This document shows positions 7,560 through 10,623 of a stretch of 10,623 bases of DNA, piece by piece (the stretch's first letter is position 1; every line of letters begins with the position of its first letter). The DNA lies in contig DATEGZ010000022.1 of NCBI GenBank assembly GCA_035279905.1, forward strand, positions 1 through 10,623, given 5' to 3'. This stretch comes from DATEGZ01 sp035279905 (lineage in GTDB: Bacteria; Acidobacteriota; Vicinamibacteria; Vicinamibacterales; SCN-69-37). The notes beneath the pieces were generated by a model. It was not told the origin of the DNA. It ran no database searches and saw only the letters and a list, made by a program, of their open reading frames with translations. The position numbers and the translations under genes were made by a program.

Positions 7560-8140
7560 CCACGACCCGGCTCGAGGCGTTCAGCGACGGCGTGATCGCG
7601 ATCCTCATCACGATCATGATTCTCGAGCTCAAAGTGCCGGAAGGCCCTGGAACCTGGGAGCAGATTCAGAAGGTTGATCTGGTCCACAAGCTCCTCCTGT
7701 ATGTCTTGAGCTACGTGTACCTCGGCATCTACTGGAGCAACCATCACCACATGCTCCACGCGACGGAGCACGTGAACGGCAAGATCCTGTGGGCCAACCT
7801 GCATCTGCTCTTCTGGCTCTCGCTCGTGCCGTTCGCGACGGCGTGGATGGGCTCGAGCGGCAACGCGCCGATTCCCACCGCGACGTACGGCGTCATCCTG
7901 CTCTGCGCCGGACAGGCCTACACGATGCTGCAGAACGCGATCATCAAGCTCGAGGGCCGGGATTCGCTGCTCGCGACCGCGGTCGGGCGCGACAAGAAGG
8001 GCCTGATCTCGCGAATTCTCTACGTCGCGGCGATCGGCGCGGCGTTCATTTCGCCGTGGATTTCCGACGGGTTGTATGTGACGGTAGCACTCATGTGGCT
8101 GGTGCCCGATCGCCGGATCGAATCGACGCTCCACCACTAG
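7556..8140 (+). CDS. TMEM175-family (DUF1211) potassium channel homologue
   Basis: 194 residues, an integral membrane protein with about six helices. The N-terminus MTTTRLEAFSDGVIAI carries the family signature R-x(3)-FSDGV (R5, F9-S10-D11), followed by pore-type helix 1 with Ile/Leu residues (about 7-25). NHHHMLH at 62-68 and the following LWANLHLLFWLSLVPFATAW match the family's helix 2-3 region. Bacterial TMEM175 proteins are tetrameric, leak-type, potassium-permeable channels that lack the classical TVGYG filter; none is present here. The length fits a single-repeat bacterial member. The ATG overlaps the antiporter stop as ATGA, and a GGAGAG sits within the antiporter's last codons about seven bases upstream, so translation is probably coupled. 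This suggests the channel and antiporter act together in monovalent cation and pH balance, which is inference. Confidence 0.9.
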   Translation: MTTTRLEAFSDGVIAILITIMILELKVPEGPGTWEQIQKVDLVHKLLLYVLSYVYLGIYWSNHHHMLHATEHVNGKILWANLHLLFWLSLVPFATAWMGSSGNAPIPTATYGVILLCAGQAYTMLQNAIIKLEGRDSLLATAVGRDKKGLISRILYVAAIGAAFISPWISDGLYVTVALMWLVPDRRIESTLHH

Positions 8141-8152
8141 CGAGGCCGACCC

Positions 8153-8644
8153 ATGGAGCTGAAGCCCCTGTCCGTCGACGGCATCCCCGCAGCGCTCACG
8201 AAGGCCGAACGCTATCGCTTTCTGAACGAGCCGGGCGAGGCCGAGAGCATCTGCCTCGACATCCTCGCGGTCGATCCGGGCAACCAGGCGGCGCGGGTGA
8301 TGCTCATCCTGGCCCTGACCGATCAGCTGCAGGACGATCCCGGCACGCTCACGCGCGCCCGGGATCTCGTGAGCGGGCTCGAGGACGCCTACGACCGCGA
8401 GTACTACTCGGGCCTGCTGTGCGAGCGGAGCGCGCGCGCCCACCTCGCCCGCGGCGGTCCCGGCGCCTCCGACGCCGCGCGCGAGTGGCTCAAGGACGCG
8501 CTCATCCACTACGACCGGGCCGAGCCGCTGCGCGCGGCCGGCAACGACGACGCGATCCTGCGCTGGAACGCGTGCGTGCGGCTGCTCGAGCATTGCCCGG
8601 AATCGGACGTGCAGGACGATCCGCGGGCGCTCATGCTGGAGTAG
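8153..8644 (+). CDS. Small TPR-like helical protein
   Basis: 163 residues, soluble, without signal peptide or membrane segment. Residues about 14-60 follow a tetratricopeptide pattern: ALTKAERYRFLNEPGEAESICLDILAVDPGNQAARVML, with the typical small-residue and Pro positions. The remainder (ARDLVSGLEDAYDREYYSGLLCERSARAHLARG, EWLKDALIHYDRAEPLRAAGNDDAILRWNACVRLLE) is helical and TPR-like but diverged. Such proteins are usually protein-interaction scaffolds; no enzyme motif is seen. The start is supported by GAGG seven bases before the ATG and by its position 12 nt after the channel gene's stop, so it is probably the third gene of that operon. Its role with the transporter and channel is unknown. 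The protein is acidic at its C-terminus (PESDVQDDPRALMLE). Confidence 0.8.
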   Translation: MELKPLSVDGIPAALTKAERYRFLNEPGEAESICLDILAVDPGNQAARVMLILALTDQLQDDPGTLTRARDLVSGLEDAYDREYYSGLLCERSARAHLARGGPGASDAAREWLKDALIHYDRAEPLRAAGNDDAILRWNACVRLLEHCPESDVQDDPRALMLE

Positions 8645-8663
8645 CGGGGCGAACCTGGCGGTG

Positions 8664-8695
8664 CCGGGGTTCCGGGGTTCCGCGGTTCCGCGGTT
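8664..8695. repeat. 8-bp tandem repeat, four units
   Basis: Four back-to-back 8-bp units: CCGGGGTT twice, then CCGCGGTT twice, with one G/C difference between the pairs. It starts 19 bp after the stop of the TPR-like gene and is entirely non-coding. It could be a slippage-generated array. Its role is unknown; it does not form a classical hairpin plus U-tract terminator. Confidence 0.85.
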
Positions 8696-8710
8696 CGCTT
8701 CCGACGACGA

Positions 8711-8796
8711 ACTTCTCAGCCACTGGACTTCTCAGCCCACCGGACTTCTCAGCCCAGCGGACCTCTCAGTTCCCCCGGACTTCCCAGTTCACCCGG
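8711..8796. repeat. Degenerate 16-18-bp tandem repeat, five units
   Basis: Five successive units begin at 8711, 8727, 8744, 8761 and 8779, with lengths 16, 17, 17, 18 and 18. The approximate consensus is ACTTCTCAGCCCACCGG. The first three units are closest; the last two change the middle to CAGTTC. The array ends 12 bp before the TTGACA element. It is unrelated to the 8-bp array just upstream. It carries no start codon or plausible reading frame, and its function is unknown. Confidence 0.85.
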
Positions 8797-8808
8797 CCCG
8801 TTCCTCTG

Positions 8809-8837
8809 TTGACAACCAACACGAGCGGCCGTACCCT
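8809..8837 (+). promoter_or_regulatory. Probable sigma-70-type promoter of the PadR-permease operon
   Basis: A perfect -35 hexamer TTGACA (8809-8814) is followed, at exactly 17 bp spacing, by TACCCT (8832-8837), which keeps the TAxxxT bases of the -10 box. Transcription would begin around 8843-8846, inside the inverted repeat and about 15 bases before the PadR ATG. The -35 is strong and the -10 weak, which is usual for a repressor-controlled promoter. Confidence 0.6.
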
Positions 8838-8857
8838 CGTGTAGGAAACCTACACGA
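8837..8857. promoter_or_regulatory. Perfect inverted repeat, likely PadR operator
   Basis: Two perfect 9-bp arms, TCGTGTAGG (8837-8845) and CCTACACGA (8849-8857), are separated by AAA. The site covers the end of the -10 box and the expected transcription start, and ends two bases before the PadR ATG. PadR-family repressors are dimeric winged-helix proteins that commonly bind dyad sites containing TGTA/TACA-type half-sites near their own promoter, so autorepression is the simplest reading. In RNA the same sequence could pair and cover the AGGA that would serve as ribosome binding site. Confidence 0.7.
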
Positions 8858-8859
8858 CG

Positions 8860-9210
8860 ATGGGCACGGACAAGACGGACGTTCTCCAGGGCACGCTGGC
8901 GCTGATGATCCTCAAGACGCTCGACACGATCGGGCCGCAGCACGGCTACGGCATCGCCCGGCGCATCGAGCAGATGAGCGGCGACCAGCTGCAGCTCAAC
9001 CAGGGCACGCTGTACCCGGCGCTGGTCCGGCTCGAACAGGCGGGATGGGTTCGCGCGAAGTGGGGCGCGTCCGAGAACAACCGGCGCGCCAAGTTCTACA
9101 GCCTGACGCCGCGCGGCGCCCGCCGGCTCGCGGAAGAGGCGCGCCGCTGGGAGACGGTGGCGGGCATCGTCGAGCGGTTCCTCGCGCCGGCCACGGGGCG
9201 GCGGTCGTGA
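8860..9210 (+). CDS. PadR-family transcriptional regulator
   Basis: 116 residues, the usual size for the short (PadR-s1) subgroup. The winged-helix DNA-binding domain fills residues about 7-90: DVLQGTLALMILKTLDTIGPQHGYGIARRIE (helices 1-2, with the conserved HGYG), LQLNQGTLYPALVRLEQAGWVRAKWG (recognition helix and wing, with the diagnostic GTLYPALxRLE), then SENNRRAKFYSLTPRG. A final helix (about 90-110, EARRWETVAGIVERFL) should give the dimer. This version is typical of regulators placed before ADOP permeases in Acidobacteriota. It is likely a repressor of its own operon through the inverted repeat directly upstream. The ligand is unknown. Its TGA overlaps the permease start as GTGA, so both proteins are probably made from one transcript. 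Confidence 0.93.
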   Translation: MGTDKTDVLQGTLALMILKTLDTIGPQHGYGIARRIEQMSGDQLQLNQGTLYPALVRLEQAGWVRAKWGASENNRRAKFYSLTPRGARRLAEEARRWETVAGIVERFLAPATGRRS

Positions 9211-10623
9211 ACGGCCTCCGGATCTTTGTCGCGCGCCTCCTCGAGTGGCTGCGTCCGCGCCGGGTCGACGAGGACATGACCGCGGAGCTCGCGAGCCACC
9301 TCGATCATCTGACGGACGACTACGTGCGCCGCGGCCTGTCCCGCGATGACGCGCGCGCGGCCGCGCGCCGGCAGTTCGGCGGTCTCGATCAGACGAAAGA
9401 AGCCGTCCGCGATCGGCGCGGCTTCGGCGGCCTCGATGCGCTCGGCCGGGATCTCCGGCACGCGGCCAGGCTGCTGGCCAAGTCGCGCGCGTTCACGGCG
9501 ACGGCCGTGCTGACGCTTGCGCTCGGCATCGGCGTCAACGCCGCGATTTTCAGCTTCGTCAACGCCGTGCTGCTGCGTCCGCTGCCGTACGCCGGCGCGG
9601 ATCGGCTCGTGTCGCTCTGGGAAGCGCATGTCGGCGGCCGCCCCGACAACGAGACGTCGCACGGCGCGTCGATCGCGCACGACGTCAGCGCCAACCGGAC
9701 GGCCGTCGCGCCGGCCAACCTCGTCGACTACCGCCGCGCGCAGCTGTTCCACGGGCTCGCGGGCCTGACGACCGTGGGACACAACCTCACGGGCGCGGGC
9801 ACCCCCGAGCGGCTGCTCGGCGAGGAAGTGACGGCGAACTACTTCAGCGTGCTCGGCGCCGCGCCGGCGCTCGGCCGGGTGTTCGATCCGGCCGAAGATC
9901 GTCCCGGCGCGCCGGGGGCGGTCATGCTCAGCGCGGGGTTGTGGCAGACGCGGTTTGGGTCGGACGATCAGATCGTCGGGCGCACCGTGACGCTCGACAA
10001 CACGCCGTACCAGGTCGTCGGCGTGATGCCGGCGGGCTTCACGCCGGTCTCGCAGTACACGAACACGGAGCGCATCACGTTCTGGACACCGGCCGCGTAT
10101 CCGCCGGACCTGCTGGAAAATCACGCCGACCACGAGATCAACGTCGTCGGCCGGCTGGCGCCCGGCGTGTCGCTGGCGGCGGCGCAGACGGAGCTCACGA
10201 CCATTTCCGAGGCGCTGGCCCGGCAGTTCCCGAACTCGAACTCGACGGTACGCGCGTTCGTCACGCCGCTGCGCGATGACATCGTCTCCGGCGTGCGCAC
10301 GTCGTTCGTCATTCTCATCGCGACGGTGAGCGCGATTCTCCTCATCGCCTGCGTCAACGTCGCCAACCTGCTGCTCGTGCGCGCGGTCGCGCGCCGGCGC
10401 GAGATGGCGGTGCGCGTGGCGCTCGGCGCCGCGCGCTCGCGCGTGATGACGGAGCTGGTCACCGAGAGCCTGCTGCTCTCGGGCGTCGCCTGTGCGGTCG
10501 GACTGCTCCTCGCGGAGCTCACGCGCCGCCTGCTCGTCGCTGCGGCGCCGGCGAGCATTCCGCGCCTCGCGGACGTGTCGCTCGACTGGCACGTGCTCGT
10601 GTTTGCGGCCGCCGTGTCGCTCG
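9207..10623 (+). CDS. ADOP-family (MacB/FtsX-like) orphan ABC permease, C-terminus outside the window
   Basis: 472 residues are visible from the GTG at 9207, which overlaps the PadR stop (GTGA); the frame runs off the right edge. Residues 1-80 form the soluble permease-prefix region seen in this family (LEWLRPRRVDEDMTAELASHL, then ARRQFGGLDQTKEAVRD). Helix 1 is about 96-123 (TLALGIGVNAAIFSFVNAVLLRPLPY). A MacB-type periplasmic domain spans about 125-360 (NYFSVLGAAPALGRVF, GLWQTRFGSD, IVGRTVTLDNTPYQVVGVMP). FtsX-type helices follow at about 364-390 and 418-440, around CVNVANLLLVRAVARRREMAVRVALGA, the family hallmark. A last helix begins near 461. Full ADOP proteins have roughly 800 residues and a second FtsX block, so about 60% is present. 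There is no ATPase domain here. Substrate unknown; relatives of MacB export peptides, toxins or lipoproteins. Confidence 0.92.
   Translation, partial: MNGLRIFVARLLEWLRPRRVDEDMTAELASHLDHLTDDYVRRGLSRDDARAAARRQFGGLDQTKEAVRDRRGFGGLDALGRDLRHAARLLAKSRAFTATAVLTLALGIGVNAAIFSFVNAVLLRPLPYAGADRLVSLWEAHVGGRPDNETSHGASIAHDVSANRTAVAPANLVDYRRAQLFHGLAGLTTVGHNLTGAGTPERLLGEEVTANYFSVLGAAPALGRVFDPAEDRPGAPGAVMLSAGLWQTRFGSDDQIVGRTVTLDNTPYQVVGVMPAGFTPVSQYTNTERITFWTPAAYPPDLLENHADHEINVVGRLAPGVSLAAAQTELTTISEALARQFPNSNSTVRAFVTPLRDDIVSGVRTSFVILIATVSAILLIACVNVANLLLVRAVARRREMAVRVALGAARSRVMTELVTESLLLSGVACAVGLLLAELTRRLLVAAAPASIPRLADVSLDWHVLVFAAAVSL

Noticed and set aside
7388..8593. Minus-strand open frame of 401 codons opposite the channel and TPR-like genes
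   Set aside because: Covers three well-supported plus-strand genes and has no recognisable domain.
8645..8710. Rho-independent terminator after the TPR-like gene
   Set aside because: The stretch is GC-rich and repetitive but shows no hairpin followed by a T-run.
8711..8796. CRISPR-like array
   Set aside because: The units are directly adjacent without spacers, 16-18 bp long and degenerate, with no cas gene nearby.
9096..10592. Minus-strand open frame of 498 codons opposite the ADOP permease
   Set aside because: Arg-rich shadow of a permease with unmistakable family motifs.

Overview
The window is high-GC bacterial DNA, almost fully coding, with short spacers and several overlapping start and stop codons. 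The best taxonomic clue is at the right end. There a PadR-family regulator overlaps a MacB/FtsX-type permease that carries an N-terminal 'permease prefix' region and no ATPase domain. This PadR plus ADOP (acidobacterial duplicated orphan permease) arrangement is typical of Acidobacteriota, possibly Vicinamibacteria; the class is inference. I see no tRNA, rRNA, CRISPR array, insertion sequence or phage gene.

Minus-strand block (5026 down to 1, continuing off the left edge): four closely spaced genes read leftward. In transcription order they are a DUF1572/DinB-like metal-site protein, an exported PPP-type phosphatase of the Shewanella-like (Shelph/SLP) group, an 851-residue membrane protein with an ATP/ADP-translocase-like (NTT/TLC) transporter half fused to a HEAT-repeat half, and an unrecognised protein cut by the window edge. 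Gaps of 32, 3 and 13 nt suggest one operon.

Plus-strand block 1 (5061 to 8644) starts 34 bp away and diverges from it. It encodes a CPA1/NhaP-type sodium(potassium)/proton antiporter with a C-terminal cyclic-nucleotide-binding domain, then a TMEM175-type potassium-channel homologue joined by an ATGA overlap, then a small TPR-like protein. The antiporter has no ATG, GTG or TTG codon that would include its first membrane helix, so its start is an open question.

Spacer 8645 to 8859 holds two unrelated short tandem arrays (8 bp x4 and 16-18 bp x5), a TTGACA promoter element, and a perfect 9-bp-arm inverted repeat two bases before the next start codon.

Plus-strand block 2 (8860 to the right edge) is the PadR regulator and, through a GTGA overlap, the ADOP permease, which is cut by the window edge. 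The inverted repeat is a strong candidate for the PadR autoregulatory operator.

Two themes deserve a second look. One is a cation-handling unit whose antiporter carries a nucleotide-sensing domain next to a potassium channel. The other is the coupling of a secreted phosphatase to a HEAT-fused nucleotide-transporter-like protein. Both functional readings are inference; the domains and overlaps can be read directly from the sequence.
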